The notes under the pieces are model-generated. The model was not told where the DNA came from and ran no database searches. It saw nothing but the letters and a program-made list of their open reading frames with translations. From Paraspadella gotoi (taxonomy: Eukaryota; Chaetognatha), in contig CM119265.1 of assembly GCA_051294375.1 (NCBI GenBank), positions 286,328 through 350,327 on the forward strand: a stretch of 64,000 nucleotides of DNA. Reading direction: 5' to 3'. Made by a program: the position numbers and the translations under genes. This document shows positions 8,620-21,368 of the stretch, one piece after another (positions within the stretch are counted from its first letter, which is position 1; each line of letters opens with the position of its first letter).

Positions 8620-11600
8620 ATGAGAGACCTCGAGAGACCCGCCAGGCCATCTCGACACGTCTCCAGTCGAACGCTCGCGCCTTCAACAGCATTTGGTCGA
8701 GGGCAGACCTTCTTCGCGAGAACCTCCCAACAAACGTCGTCCGCATAACCTAGCGACGGCCCACTTTCGATTTCCGCCGTCTATCGCCTGGAACAGAAGT
8801 TTTTCAGCGACGCTAACGGCGAGATGGCGTCAACGTCGACTGCAGGAGAGACGGAAGGCTTTACGCTCAGCTCTCCGCGACGGCTCTAGCGCGCTAGAGA
8901 AGAAGAAAAGCCGGACTATGCCCAACTATCGATCCCAAAAATATTGAGATCTGGCTTCGTCGAGTCGAAGCCGCCTATATTAGAGCGAACATAACCGCGA
9001 GGCGAAGGAGAAGTTCGCTGCTACCTCGAATCTAGATCGACGTTCAAACACTAATGCCAGCATTAACGCCTTCCTCTATGGGCGAGCAGCCGGAAAGCGC
9101 GCCTGGAACCAATCCGTCGGAATATCTCCAAAAAAGAAGTAATGGCACCACTCCTCGCAACAGCAAGCTGCTATATTACTCGACGGCTTTAGCCGCGATG
9201 GCCTTCGTCCCTTCGCAGCACCATGCGCCCGCCTCGAGGAAAAAATCAGAGCAGTGTCGAGCACGATTGAAGAAAGAGACAATCGTTAGAGGCTTACCAA
9301 TAGAATCGCGGCGCTCATTGGGAGGGGAAGATCGACGCCTATGTCGGCAATCTGGAATGGCCGACGAGGCGATAAATACTGTCGACGCTGAAGGTCGTTC
9401 CTCGCCTAGCCCGCGCCGGCGTCAACTATAAACGCCGCTACAACTCAATCATCTCGTCGACGAGCCAGACAGCGACGCGACACCGAGATGGAGGTCACGC
9501 CGCGGAGCTCAGCGCCGCGGACCCGGACGCACGGCGCCGAGCCGTGCAAACGGCAACTGGAGGGCGGCTGCCGCCAAACAGCTCGTCAAGTAGAATCTCG
9601 ACCTCAAACTCCAAGTTAAAAGAGCAAATTGTCGTATCACTTAAAGTTTGGCCGATTCTGCTTACAAATGTTGAAAGAGGATGCGCTCGTAGAGGCAGAC
9701 TTAAAAGGACAAGAAAGACGCCAAGATCGGGAAACGCAGTAGCGGGGCAACGCAAGGTTGAATGCGGTGCCTCGCTCGAGCATCCACGCCGATCACCCGA
9801 TTCCTTCCTTCTTGCACGTGGTCGACGCCAGTGACGGAACGCCATTGGTTGGTAGACGCGGAGCTCTGCTCTCGTCATACCTGCAACGACCGGAGCAAAG
9901 AGAAGCGGGGCCGTCCGGATTTTCAACTCCAGGCGGCAAACGGCCAGCCCCATTGCATGTTATGGAGTAATTACATAGGAGGAATAACGCTAGGCCCCAC
10001 GAATAATTTCCATTCGACGTCCTTATGCCGACGTAACTCAGAGTATTCTCGGAGCCGATTTCCCTGCTGCAGAATATTTCTATAGCTCAACCACCGCGAT
10101 GGACTGCTCCTCGACTTGAGGGATTAATCAACCATCCTTGCGCCGTCACTCCGTGGCTCCCGCACCGTCTCACGTCATTTCGTCGATCAGAAGGACGATA
10201 TTTTATTATCAAATTGCTTGATAAATACCGTCCCCTCTCCAAACCAAGCTTCGGCTTAAAGAGCCCAAACATGGGGTGCGTCATCACATCCCAACGGAGC
10301 GACGGCCGCCCCTGCCAAGCCCCGCGCTCGGACGTCCTTCCTCGCAGAAAAGCTGGCCCGTAGCGAAAGAGAACTGGAGAAAATGGCTGGGGCTAGGCAT
10401 CAGCGCAGAGGGCAAAGAGCTCGTGGTCGTACGCCGATCCTCTGCGTCCCAAATCTGATGGAGGATGGCGAGATGTGGAGATTTCCGTCGCCTTCACTCA
10501 AAACGGCGAGACCGACAAGTAATCCGGTCAAACTTCTCGGCTGACTTTAATGCGGAACTACTCCGCCGGAAAGAAAGTTTTCTCCAAGGTGATCTCTTAA
10601 AGGGGATTACCACAGATCCTGTAGCGGACGAGACGTCGCCAAGACAGCCGTAATAACACCTTTTCGGCCTCATTCGCTTCCTGCGGACGGCCCCGTTCGG
10701 CTCCTAAAAACGCGGACAGGAATTTCCCAAAGGATGATGGATGAGATACTTTGCGACATTCCACACACTTAAATGTGTATCCTCGACGATATCCTCGTCC
10801 GTAGTGAATGACGAGGAACAACACGTCCGACCTCGAGATGGTCTTCAAGGCCCTCTCAGACAACGGACTCGTTCGTCAATCGAAAGAAGTGTGTCCTCGG
10901 GAAAAGGTGCCTCGACATTCTTGGGATATCTCGTCGACGCCTCTGGCGTCAAGCCTCTGCTCAAAAGGTCGACGCGATCCGCGCCACAAAAACCCTCCGA
11001 CGACTGTGAAGGAGCTGCAGCGGTTTTTCTTGGGGATGGTTAATTATTACGTCGTTTTCTCCAAGGCGCTCACCAACGAGGCCGCAGCCCTTTACGACGC
11101 CTTGGCCGGTCAACCAAAGCAACTCGTCTGGACTCAAACTGCGCAATCGCCTTCCGACGCCGTTCAAGGAGGCGCTGGCCAACGCGCGCGTTAACTTTCG
11201 ACAATCCTCGAAACAAACGCCCCAGCTCTCTTTGACTCACTGAACGCTGGTCAGATTTTTCGCTGTAAGGAGCAGTTGCTCGAGCAACGGAGGCGCAGCG
11301 GGTGGGAGCCAACTCGCATTTTTTTTCGGACAAACTCGACGAGGGCCCAACGCCGTTGGCCTACGTTTTTTGATCGCGAGTTGTACGGCGCGTTTAGAGC
11401 CGTACGTTCACTTCCGTCACTGGTTAAGGGGCGCACGTTACCCTCTACACGGATTCAAGTCGCTAATTCATGCGCTCTCACAAACGATCAGAGCCTCAAA
11501 CTACACGACAAGACAGATTTTCAACTGTCATCATTTCTGAATTTACCACGGACATCCGTCATGTCCGTTTGGCAAGGCCACGTGGTAGCCCGAACGCCCT

Positions 11601-13330
11601 CTCCAGGCCCGAATCCCCGCTCATGCAGCCATCGCGCAATTCGACAGATCAATTTCCCGCAGGAAGAAGAGTCGAAAGATCTAGTCGGCACGTCAACGCG
11701 ATAGGACAAGAGGGTATAGACGCTGGAAGAAATGGCTCTCACCAGGCACTTGGGATCGAGACTACCAACGCCTGCGCCCACGACGCTCGCAAACAGGCTA
11801 AGCTTCAGAAAGATCAAACTCGGCTCTCAAAATCTTATCGTCGACGTCTCTAAACGGTCCCAGCAAGACCCTTCGTCCCCGAATCGTGGGGGCGTCGGAC
11901 GATCTTTGACGCTGTCCATGGCCTGGGCCATCCAGGCGTCGCACGAACTAGAAGAGAACAATTCTCTAAAATTCGTCTGGCCATCATTACGCGCACACGA
12001 CACGCTGGCGCGAGAGTGTGTTCCTGTCAGCAAGCAAGTGACACCGTCACGTGACACCGAACATTGGAGACTTCGAAGTTCCAGCTAAGAGGTTTCAGCA
12101 CATCAACCTCGACAATCACAGTAGATGCCTCAAATCAAACGACTATGGCTTTTACTAACCCTGAGTGGACCGCTTCACTAGATGGCCGAGCTGCTTTTGC
12201 CGAATGAAGGACATGTCCTCGCACCACCGGTAGTGACACCTTCGCCCACGATGGTAGCGACCTATCGGAATACCGTCAGATATTCACTCAGACCCGTGGC
12301 GCGCAATTAATACCTCCACATGGAACCAATCTCTCATTATGGGGAATACGCCACCATCAGAACGGCGGCATATCATCCGCAGGCAAACGGGCTCGTAGAG
12401 CGATTCCCATCGCCGCCTCAAAGAGGCGCGATCGCCCGCGAGTGGAGGAGCCTCAACCAGTGGTTCCTGGCGCCTACCATCAGCCTTACTTGCATAGAGG
12501 ACGAACTATCACAACCCGACATTGGCGCCTTCGCAGCAGAGCTCGTCTTTGGTGAAGGTTTAACAAGTCCCAAGGCCGATTTGTTTGCCCCACCACCTGA
12601 CGACGATCACACTCCAGGAGCAGCGCCGCGTCCTTCGGAACAACCTCCGCGTGGAGGTTGAGCGTCTACAACCTACAGAAACGTCAACGTCATCGCCGCT
12701 CACTAACGTCTACCTTTCCCAGAACCTCGCTCGTCGACGCCAACCCACGTGTTTATTCAGCGGCCAGGAGTTAAACGCCACTCACAGCGCCTTATCAAGG
12801 TCCTTATCGCGTCGTTGCGCGCGATAATTTAAACTTAAAGTGGAGAAATCCCAAGGGCGTGGCGTCGGAAACATCGGCCATAACATCGCGAATTAAAACC
12901 CACGACCAGTCTGGAGAAACGAAGACGGCGATGAGCGTGACTCTCAACCTCTCCTCCCCCTGTCTCACCGCATCCCACGGGCGCCGTACCGGTCCTCGCA
13001 CCAGACGCCCGGCGCCAACGTTCTCGGACGACTCGATCGTCCAACCTCGAACGTCTAACCAAGTCGCTTAAATCGATTTCGATCAACTTCACCAGTCGCG
13101 GAGGCCAGAGACGACAGCGACGACGACGAGGAGATCGCCTGGAGACAAGATTATCAGAGGAGAAGTCCACGCGGAAGTAGAGACGCCAGCGTCACCACCA
13201 GCGCCTCTACCAAAAGACCGACCAGACCGACCAAACGTCCCGATTTTTCAAAACCGAAAAAGAATACACTCCTTTCGACGTCAAGCGCCAACACTTTCCC
13301 GTTTGGCGCCCGCCTCCTTCACCGTTGATG
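8620..13330 (+). pseudogene. Family C gag-pol, heavily decayed
   Basis: Gag-like start at 8620, with IEIWLRRVEAAYIRA near 8940. Protease remnant WLVDAELCS near 9849. RT remnants include GDFRRLHSKR (10480) and CILDDILV (10776-10800). RNase H-like and integrase remnants follow, the clearest being YHPQANGLVERF near 12367-12405 followed by DIGAFAAELVFGEG. The reading frame changes many times, so no product is expected. Composition is richer in GC than the LTRs, as in the other copies. The end of pol is diffuse; a G run near 13400 lies past it. Confidence 0.8.
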
Positions 13331-13645
13331 GGCCAAGCGCTAGATGCAGCGCCACTTCCTGCCGTCCAACGTGAACGTCAGCCCGCCCACAACGGGGGGG
13401 GGCGGAACGATTCTCGAGGCCGACGCAGAAAATTTTTCTTTCAAAACTGTAAAATAGTTTAAACCGTCCAAACTATTAATTCAGCTACTTACCGTCACCT
13501 ATTAACAAACATTAACGTGAGTTCAAAAACCTGTTAATTATTATTAAAGCAATTAGTAGAATATTCCAACAATACTGGTTTTCTCTTCTTAACCCTGGCT
13601 TTGAGCCCAACCGTTCCACATTTTTGCAAATTTTGTCTGGGGGGA

Positions 13646-14546
13646 TGTAGAATCGAACCTTAGTATTTTCAGCACAGTTGAATCCTCGACGACCTAACGC
13701 CAATTTTCGGATCGATGTTTATCAATTATTTTTAACTTTTATTTATATTTAAAATAAGTTAATTAAATTATTTCAATTAATAATAAAAAACGTTCGCGAC
13801 CTGGCCTTGAACTCAGGAATTCTATCCACATCGTTATGTCTTTAGCCAGAAGTCGCCACTGAGACAGTTAACTTTTTTTCTCTCAAATCTCCCTTATAAT
13901 AATGTTCCTATTGCAACATGAATTGATCTTTTTGTTATGCGTTAAACAAAGGAACACTGCAAATATCCATAAGCAGCTGATTCATTTTTTATATCTTTCT
14001 TTGTTTATTCCAGTAAAGTCTGGAAACATTTTAATTCATCAGAGGAAATTAACTCCTTATACATTCGTTATTATTTCTCTTCCAATCGTTATTCGCCTAA
14101 TTACTGTTAATTATTATTGATTGTTTTGTTTACATATAGCTATTTGAATTGCTTGATGGCAAAAAGCACTTCGAATATCTATATGCTTTGATTATTTTAA
14201 TTAGGTATTACTTTTAAATCATTAACGCAAGCAAGTTGGTTTACTTCGTTTTTTACCTGAGCAATATAACTTTGCACGTAGTCGCGTCAACGCAACGTCA
14301 GCGTCAACGCCACTTCCGGTTTTAATAAAAACTCTTTGAATCAAGCCAAAATCAAGCCACGTCATAAACGAACTCACGTCAGCGGCCTCTAAACGCCATC
14401 TACGACGCCAATAGCGACGCCAACGACGCCGCCAACTTCATCGGCCACGCCACTCTCTCCCCGATCGGCTCAATCTCTTTCGTTGAACTCATTCTGACGT
14501 TAGTTGGCGATCCTCTACATCAAAGTGAGTTACCTCTACGCCACTA
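13646..14546 (+). repeat. Family C 3' LTR
   Basis: Starts TGTAGAATCGAACC after the polypurine tract and aligns along its length with the 5' LTR. It repeats both tRNA-like segments on the minus strand (13646-13701 and about 13795-13862). It ends ACGCCACTA, then AACCCTAACC repeats start at once. There are many small indels between the two LTRs. Confidence 0.85.
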
Positions 14547-14573
14547 AACCCTAACCTAACCCTAACCCTAACC

Positions 14574-14614
<41 letters not shown>

Positions 14615-14658
14615 CCTAACCCTAACCCTAACCCTAACCCTAACCCTAACCCCTAACC

Positions 14659-14699
<41 letters not shown>

Positions 14700-14937
14700 C
14701 CTAACCCTAACCCTAACCCTAACCCTAACCCTAACCCTAACCCTAACCCCTAACCCTAACCCTAAACCCTAACCTAAACCTAACCTCCTAACCCTAACCC
14801 TAACCCTTAACCCTAACCCTAACCTCTAACCCTAACCCTAACCCTAACCCTCTAACCCTAACCCTAACCCTAACCCTAACCCTAACCCTAACCCTACCCT
14901 AAACCCTAACCCTAACCTAACCCGAACGCCTAACCCT
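14547..14937. repeat. Telomeric CCCTAA repeats (0.4 kb)
   Basis: Ragged CCCTAA units with frequent CCTAA and CCCCTAA variants, between the family C 3' LTR and a family D LTR. The G-strand points left, in line with the array at 7542. Confidence 0.95.
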
Positions 14938-14967
14938 CCTAAGATTAAGAGATATCCTGGCGGCCAA

Positions 14968-15367
14968 TGTGGGACATGAGGCATGAGTGACAGAACCAAA
15001 TCATTCTCCTTTAAAGGTAACATCACCTGCTTGCTTCAAAATCAGCAGCCATCTTGTGTTAATGATCGATGACGACTAATAAAGGAACTATGTTAATCAA
15101 AGGTCATCGATGGAGGATCAGTATTACATAATAAAACCAGGTTTGGTCGTTTCAGATAAAATCGGCTTAACAGTAATAATGGTTAAGACGTCGGACTGTG
15201 GATCCTGGGGTCGCTGGTTCGAATCCAGAGAGGTGAGTGTTATTTTATAATTTATAATATTAATCAGGAGACTCGATATGATCTAAAATATCATTATCGA
15301 TAATTACTTAATAGATTAATATTGATTTGGTTCGATTAAATTAATTATCATAAATTTTGGCGCCAGG
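14968..15367 (-). repeat. Family D LTR-like block (copy D1)
   Basis: Starts TGTGGGACATGAG and ends near ATAAATTTTGGCGCCAGG. A similar GGCGCC-type motif also stands just left of the start (14958-14967; the clean form CCTGGCGCCAG is in copy D2). The block is AT-rich and contains a tRNA-like module. The boundary is set by comparison with copy D2, where similarity breaks after GGCGCCAGGT. Confidence 0.6.
15173..15236 (+). ncRNA. tRNA-like module in family D LTR
   Basis: A-box TGGTTAAGACGTCGG at 15180-15194 and T-arm GCTGG-TTCGAAT-CCAGA at 15213-15229 (four of five pairs). Between them GGA-CTGTGGA-TCC makes an anticodon-arm-like hairpin with GTG in the anticodon place (His-like). No acceptor stem is seen. 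Copy D2 has the same module at 54121-54178. Confidence 0.6.
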
Positions 15368-16784
15368 TACAAAGGCTAATACGCCCTAGATGTCGGTGCC
15401 CGTCACCCCTAGAAAAAATTAGGGGGAAAAAATTTTTCGCTTGATTTTATCTAAAAAATAAGCTTTGCCTTTGTTTCGAATTTTTGGTGTACTGAATTTA
15501 CAAGTAAAGTGAACACAAAAAATTAGAAAAAGTACACTTATGTGTTCAAAACGGAAAAAACGGTAATGAAATTGGATGTAAATTGTAAATACGTTGGAGT
15601 TAGTATTCATTACTAACAATTTTGATGATATATACTTAACGGTTGATTTCGGTGATTATTGGTGGGATTAATTAAATATCGAGGTGATTATGGGTGATTA
15701 ACGAGTTGAATAATCGATAGTAACGGTAAAATTTGGAGATTAAAAATTGGAAATTGGAAAGATTTCAAAGTAAAGGTTAAAGTTCGAATGAGACTTTAAA
15801 AGGGGATTGTTTTTTTTAAAAATGAACTGACGCCGTTCGATTTGAAATGCTGCAGTGTTTTCTCTTCGCGTGATTTGCTGAGCATGTGTGAAAGGAAGCG
15901 GCAAATATGATGGGGCGATTGAATTAATATCCGTTGGTTGACGCTTGATCTTCGCCTTTCGATAGAGAAGTTTTTCGGGGGTGGGTTTGGGGAAAAAATG
16001 TGGGGGGGAGGGGGGCGAGTAGGGGGAAGGTATAGGTTCGTTCGCCGGCCTCCGGATCGTTCCTCAGCTCGTTTATCTGAGTCTAAATCGACGTCGTTGG
16101 GATTATTAGCTTCTTTGGTTGTTTTGATTTTCCCGTTTGTTTACATTATTGTGTTTACCTTTTTTACTCGGTTTGTTTTAATTTTAGATTTAAGAGGGGG
16201 AAAATCGCTAGAGGGAAGAGGTTTTGGGTCGGGGGTGGAGGCGGGGGTGGTGGGGAAGAGGATTGGGGAGGGGGGGGGAGGAGGAGGAGGATGGAGGAGG
16301 AGGAGGAGGGGGAAGACGAGTTCTCCGCTATATTTTGATCGAAGGACCCGATTTGACGGAGTCGGAAAACGGGGTTCGAATTCCGGTCGCACCGGCCCGG
16401 GGGAAAGGCGGAGAGGGAGGTGGTGACGGCGTCTGGGCGGGCCTGGCGCCCGCCGCTGGCGCGGCGTCCTCGTCGTTTCGCCTCGTACGCTGGTTTAAAA
16501 CGCGAGATCGAACGTTTTCATTTCTCGCCCGGGATTTTTGAATTCTAAACGTTAGTTGATCGCGGCTGTGACGCGGTACGGTCCGAGGTAAGGCGTCGCG
16601 CGAGAGACGGCGCGCACGCCCCCTCGGCGCACAGTAGACGTGAGAATGGCGTGGCGCAGAGTTTTCCGGTAGATATGGAATTTGAGGGCGACGATGAGTA
16701 GAAGTTTGGGAACAGGGCTGGAAGGCGGCTATTTGAGGCGTAAGTTGGCGAGTGGTGCGAACTCGTTGATCGCGCTCGCTGGCG

Positions 16785-17024
16785 TCAAACTTCCGGTCTG
16801 GGTTTTTGAAAGCGAGGTCGCCAGGGAACGGCGATGGGTTTCACCGTTACCAGTTCAGCCGAGAGGCGCCGACGTCGGGTTTCAGAGTCGTTCTTGATGG
16901 CGAGTAAAGCGGCAGGGGAAGTCGCCATACCATTCTCCCTTTGTATCGGCGCCGAGAGCGATGCAGGGACTCCTTTAAAGCGACGGTGGAATCTCTCGAC
17001 GAGCCGTTCTTGTGGATGATAGGG
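16785..17024 (-). pseudogene. Family D integrase remnant
   Basis: Minus-strand reading gives PYHPQERLVERFHRRFKG and then LLAIKNDSETRRRRLSAELV. This matches the end of the integrase core, including the catalytic Glu region, in the other families. It is interrupted by the 25-N gap and by divergence downstream. No complete domain is present. Confidence 0.65.
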
Positions 17025-17504
17025 NNNNNNNNNNNNNNNNNNNNNNNNNCTGTTCATCAAGAGAGGTCTTACCGCCAAAAGAATTCAAACTGTTTTATTG
17101 ATTGTTTACTTTAGTAAACTGATTCTTTTCTCTGTCACTCTGTTCTGGATTCAAATCAATAAATGTTTTATCTCACAATTAAAACAATGTTTTTATTCAA
17201 CTCAAAATGTAACTAATACATTAACTCATGAGATATTGATTTTCTAATCCAAATCGAATCATTAATAAAATCGAATCAAATTACTTAATCTTCACTTCGA
17301 TAATGAAATTATTAATCTCACTCAATTAATCAAATTAATAATCACTTCGAATAATAACTGATTAATCTCTCGATCTCGATATTAAAATTCTGATTCTAAA
17401 AACAATCAAATAAACTCATCAATATGATTGTTCTTCATGTGATATGAATTCCCTGCACTGCGCGCCACTTCAAGCTGAAGACTGAAGATGTCACTTGCTT
17501 AGCT

Positions 17505-17790
17505 TCAAGTCACAACGTTGTCAACGCAGAAAACAAGATGATTCTGAGTCAGAAGAAGAAGAGGGCATTAACGCAGTCAACGCCCACTCAAAGAAAAGTT
17601 TCAAAGGCAAGAAGCGACAGGGCCAGAATCAGAAGGCAAAAGCGAAACCCAAGCTTTTGACATTATGTCAAAAACACGTTAAGTTCGGCGACGACGCCTG
17701 GTCGTGCGAACCAGGTTGTTCCAAGTACGACGAAAACCAGCGAAAACGTGAGGGAAACGCCAAGGGGGGACNNNNNNNNNNAACGCCGTC
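17505..17790 (+). pseudogene. gag: Family B Gag C-terminal fragment
   Basis: Acidic DDSESEEEEGINAVNA stretch, then the knuckle CQKHVKFGDDAWSCEPGC (C-x2-H-x9-C-x3-C) and basic tail. The slippery GGGAAAC is at 17752-17758 in the gag phase. The N-terminal two thirds are missing. Confidence 0.8.
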
Positions 17791-20700
17791 CCCCAAGCGT
17801 CAACACGATCACCGGCGCCCAATCATCTTTTGTACATCCGTGACGCCAAAGATCGGACGAAATGGTTAGTAGATGGAGGAGCTTTACTGTCGATTGTGCC
17901 TCCAACGCAACAGCAACGTCAACAGGGCCCCGACCCCAAGATGAAGCTTCAGGCAGCGAACGGGTCTCCGATCAGCTGCTATGGGACAATCGACAGAACG
18001 GTAAATCTAGGAAATCGACAATTCGACTACACCTTCGTTGTGGCTGACGTGAGGCAAAATATTCTCGGCGCCGACTTCATGGCGGAGAATTTTCTGGCGC
18101 CCAATCACCGCGACGGATTACTGATTGATCTCCGGGACTATTCGACCATCGCGGCGACAATAGCGTCAGAAACAACGTCACACGTCAACTTCGTCGATAG
18201 GCAAGGAGAAAAATATTATAAGCTCCTAGAATCGTTCCCCTCCCTATCTCAACCAACGTTCGAAATGAAGGAACCCAAGCACGGAGTGACTCATTCGATT
18301 CCAACAGAAGGCCGCCCGTGCCAATCAAAGGCTCGACGTCTCGATCCAGAGAAATTGGCGGTGGCCAAACGTGAACTCGAAAAGATGGTGTCATTGGGCA
18401 TAGCAAAAAGAGGAAAATCCGAATGGTCGTCACCCCTCCACGTGGTCAGCAAACCTGATGGGGGGTGGCGATGCTGTGGGGATTATAGGAGGCTCAATTC
18501 ACAAACAATTGATGATAAGTACCCAGTTAAGTTACTGACGGATTTTAATTCGCAGCTGGAGGGAAAAAACATCTTCTCTAAAATAGACTTACTGAAGGGG
18601 TACCACCAAATCCCGGTTAACCCTGATGACGTGAAAAAGACCGCCGTCATCACACCATTCGGATTATATGTATTTCCCCGTTGTCCATTCGGCCTCAAGA
18701 ATGCTGGACAAGACTTCCAGAGGCTGATGGACGAGATTCTCGGGGAAATACCTCATACGTTTGTATATCTTGACGATATACTGGTAGCATCATCATCCCC
18801 TGAAGAGCATCTGAAGGATCTGGAGAATGTCTTCAAAGCGCTAGATGCTAATGGCTTGGTCGTCAATACCAAGAAATGTCTACTCGGCCAAGAGTCGTTA
18901 GAGTTTCTGGGTTTTCTAGTCGATAAGGACGGCGTCAGGCCACTTCCGGAAAGAGTGCAAACGCTACAGGAGACGACGCGCCCGACAACGATAAAGGAAC
19001 TCCAGCGCTTCCTCGGAATGATAAACTATTATCGTCGCTTCATTCNNNNNNNNNNGCATCGATGTGCTCCTCTGTACGAGGCGCTTAGTGGGAAACCAAA
19101 AACGCTGAATTGGACGAACGACTGCGAACTCGCCTTTGAGGCGATCAAAGAAGGTCTGATTCAAGCAGCTCTACTGCACGCATCCAAGAACGGAGCACAG
19201 CTCTGTATCACCACAGACGCTTCGGATCAAGCAGTAGGGGCTGTGCTCGAACAACGTGGACCGAAGGGTTGGGAACCCCTGGCTTTTTCAACAAAACTTG
19301 CCAAAAATCAGAAATTATGGCCACCCTTCGATAAAGAATATTCGGAGCGTTTCGAGCTGTAAGGCATTTTAGGCATTGGGTCGAGGGGAGATCCTTTACA
19401 TTATACTACAGATCAGCAGCAAGAGCCTCGTCTCCGCGATCAAAAGAAAAAGGCTGAACCCCAGACAATGCGTCAATCTTATCAATTATCGGTTATAGCC
19501 GAATTTACTACAGACGTGCGATACTTGAAAGGTAAAGCAAATGTAGTCGCAGACGCTTTATCACGACCAAACGCCATCACAGCCTCAACAAACGCGTCAA
19601 CGCCACACGACAAACTCGACGACATCAACGACCTCATCGACGCCTTCGACGACGAAATCAACGACCTCGACCACTCCGAGATCGACGTCGGCGTNNNNNN
19701 NNNNATTATCGTCGTCATTACCGTCGTCAACGCCATCGTCGTCATTATCGTCGTCACCGTCTCCAATAGCGACCGAAACGTCAGCGCCAGCGCCGCCGAC
19801 ANNNNNNNNNNCAGCAACGGCAGCAGCGGCAACTCCCACGTCATCATCATCGATAACAACGCCTCCAGCAACGAATAAATCAATAAAACCTGATCGACTA
19901 GAGGACACTCATGCAGTTATCGCCTCTCTCACCAGTTTCGAAATAGATTTTGAGCAAATGGCGAGAGAGCAAGTGCTCGATCCANNNNNNNNNNAAATTG
20001 CTGAAGATGCTAGATCAGGCCTTAATTTCAGAAAAATCAAAATTGGCGATCAAGATCTTTTAACGGACATATCTAACGGCCCAGCTAGGCCATTTGTCCC
20101 AGCGTCATGGCGGAAAAAAGTTTTCGACGTTATTCATGGCTTAGGCCATCCAGGGATCGATGCCACTCGAAAGGCAATAGCTGCTAAATTCGTCTGGACC
20201 AACATGCGCCAAGACGTCTCGAAATGGGCAAGAGATTGTCTAGATTGTCAGAGAGCGAAAGTGACGAGACATGTCATCCCCGAGATTGGGGAATTCAAGG
20301 TGCCACAAAGACGTTTCCAGCACCTCAACTTAGACCTTGTGAAAATGCCGAAATCAAATGGGTTTTCTCATCTCCTCACTATAGTGGACCGTTTTTCAAG
20401 ATGGCCGACGGCCATCCCGATCGTCGACACGTTAACGTCAACAATCATCGACGCTTTGAGTCTACAATGGATTAGCAACTATGGATGCCCATCAATCATT
20501 ACGACAGACAGAGGTAGCCAATTCAATTCAGCATTGTGGCGCCAGCTAATGAAACAGTGGGGAATTCGTCACCAAATGACGACGGCTTACCATCCCCAGG
20601 CCAACGGCCTGGTGGAAAGGTTTCACAGAAGGTTAAAAGAATCACTCATGGCCTTGGCGAAAGAAAACAAAGAAAAGTGGTTTTGGAAATTGCCAATGAC

Positions 20701-20925
20701 ATTATTGGCGATTAGAACGACGGTGAAGGAAGATATCGGCGCGTCGGCAGCGGATTTAGTATTTGGCGAGGGAATATCGGTCCCCGGATGCATCCTCGAC
20801 GACCCTCAGAACGACGACGAGGCGTTGCAAACGCCAAAGAAAGAAACAATTAGCAAAACTCCGCTTAGAAAGTGGCAAGACTTCAACCGACAGAAACTTC
20901 CGCCCATCAACAACCCGCCGTCCAC
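17780..20925 (+). pseudogene. pol: Family B pro-pol, frame-broken and 3'-truncated
   Basis: Protease LVDGGALLSIVPP (about 17866-17905), RT with YLDDIL (about 18763-18780), RNase H with TTDASDQAVGAVLEQ, integrase with a zinc-binding CLDCQ pair, TTDRGSQFNS and NGLVERFHRR. The frame breaks near 19350 in RNase H and in the acidic linker (19700-19960), and 10-N gaps lie at 17772, 19046, 19695, 19802 and 19985. The integrase tail ends at the truncation point, so the GPY module and proline-rich extension are lost. Confidence 0.85.
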
Positions 20926-21275
20926 ATTAAGCTACGTTTTTAAAATTCCGTTTTGTGCGGCTGTTTGTTACATAAGTTCGCGGAAATCTTTTTTCTGTCA
21001 TTACAGCTTCAAACGAGGTTTCATCCGTAACAAAAAAACGTTTTTTTCGAGTAAAAAACGTTAACTTAATTTTCAGCTGGCAACGTGACCTTAAAATCGC
21101 AAGATATTAATTTTTTCGCTACATTTGTTTTTTTTAGTTTTTTTTATTATACTTTATAGGCCAATTTGTAAAAATTGTCAAAGAGAAAGAGTTCTACCGA
21201 TACGAAAAACAAGTTTTATTATCCGCCTACTAGTAAACCGCGAAACGACGTAACAAGCTTAATCTAAATCACAGC
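20926..21275. other. Non-coding stretch between the truncated element and a small gene
   Basis: AT-rich sequence with no recognised element or coding signal. It begins exactly where family B similarity stops. Confidence 0.5.
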
Positions 21276-21282
21276 TATAAAA
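21276..21282 (+). promoter_or_regulatory. TATA box
   Basis: TATAAAA about 90 bp before the ATG at 21369, with a C/T-rich stretch (21305-21365) between as a likely 5' leader. The spacing suits a Pol II core promoter with a start near 21305. Confidence 0.4.
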
Positions 21283-21368
21283 CAACTGCCGCACCGAATT
21301 CTCCAATCTGCTGTCACAAATTGGAATCTCTCACCTTTCACTTCTTCTGTTGCATTTTCTCATCAGCC

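Larger units (their letters stand above)
7651..14546 (+). mobile_element. Family C LTR retrotransposon, full length but decayed (copy C1)
   Basis: A 6.9 kb plus-strand element with two LTRs of about 900 bp (7651-8552 and 13646-14546), primer site 8555-8572, decayed gag-pol and polypurine tract TCTGGGGGGA (13636-13645). CCCTAA repeats lie on both sides in the same orientation, as expected for insertion into a telomeric array. The LTR termini are TGTAGA...TCTACA, unlike the TGTGG/CCACA end of the other families. Coding drift is much greater than in families E and F, so this copy is older or under no constraint. Confidence 0.88.
14941..17024 (-). mobile_element. Family D retrotransposon, 3' part (copy D1)
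   Basis: LTR-like block 14968-15367, then a 3' untranslated stretch (15410-15900), a G-rich segment that reads as a proline-rich Pol tail on the minus strand (about 15960-16400), and an integrase remnant up to the 25-N gap at 17025. Copy D2 at 53884-54923 repeats the LTR and untranslated stretch. The polypurine tract is not clear, so the exact LTR end is uncertain. Confidence 0.7.
17050..20925 (+). mobile_element. Family B retrotransposon, truncated both ends (copy B2)
   Basis: Plus strand. AT-rich LTR-like sequence (17050-17490) with the GCACTGCGCGCC motif also seen in the family B LTR is joined directly to the C-terminal part of gag, so leader and most of gag are deleted. Pol follows with breaks and 10-N gaps. 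The element stops abruptly at about 20925, inside the integrase tail, and unrelated AT-rich DNA starts. The last 200 bp match copy B3 (29549-29700) closely. Confidence 0.8.
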
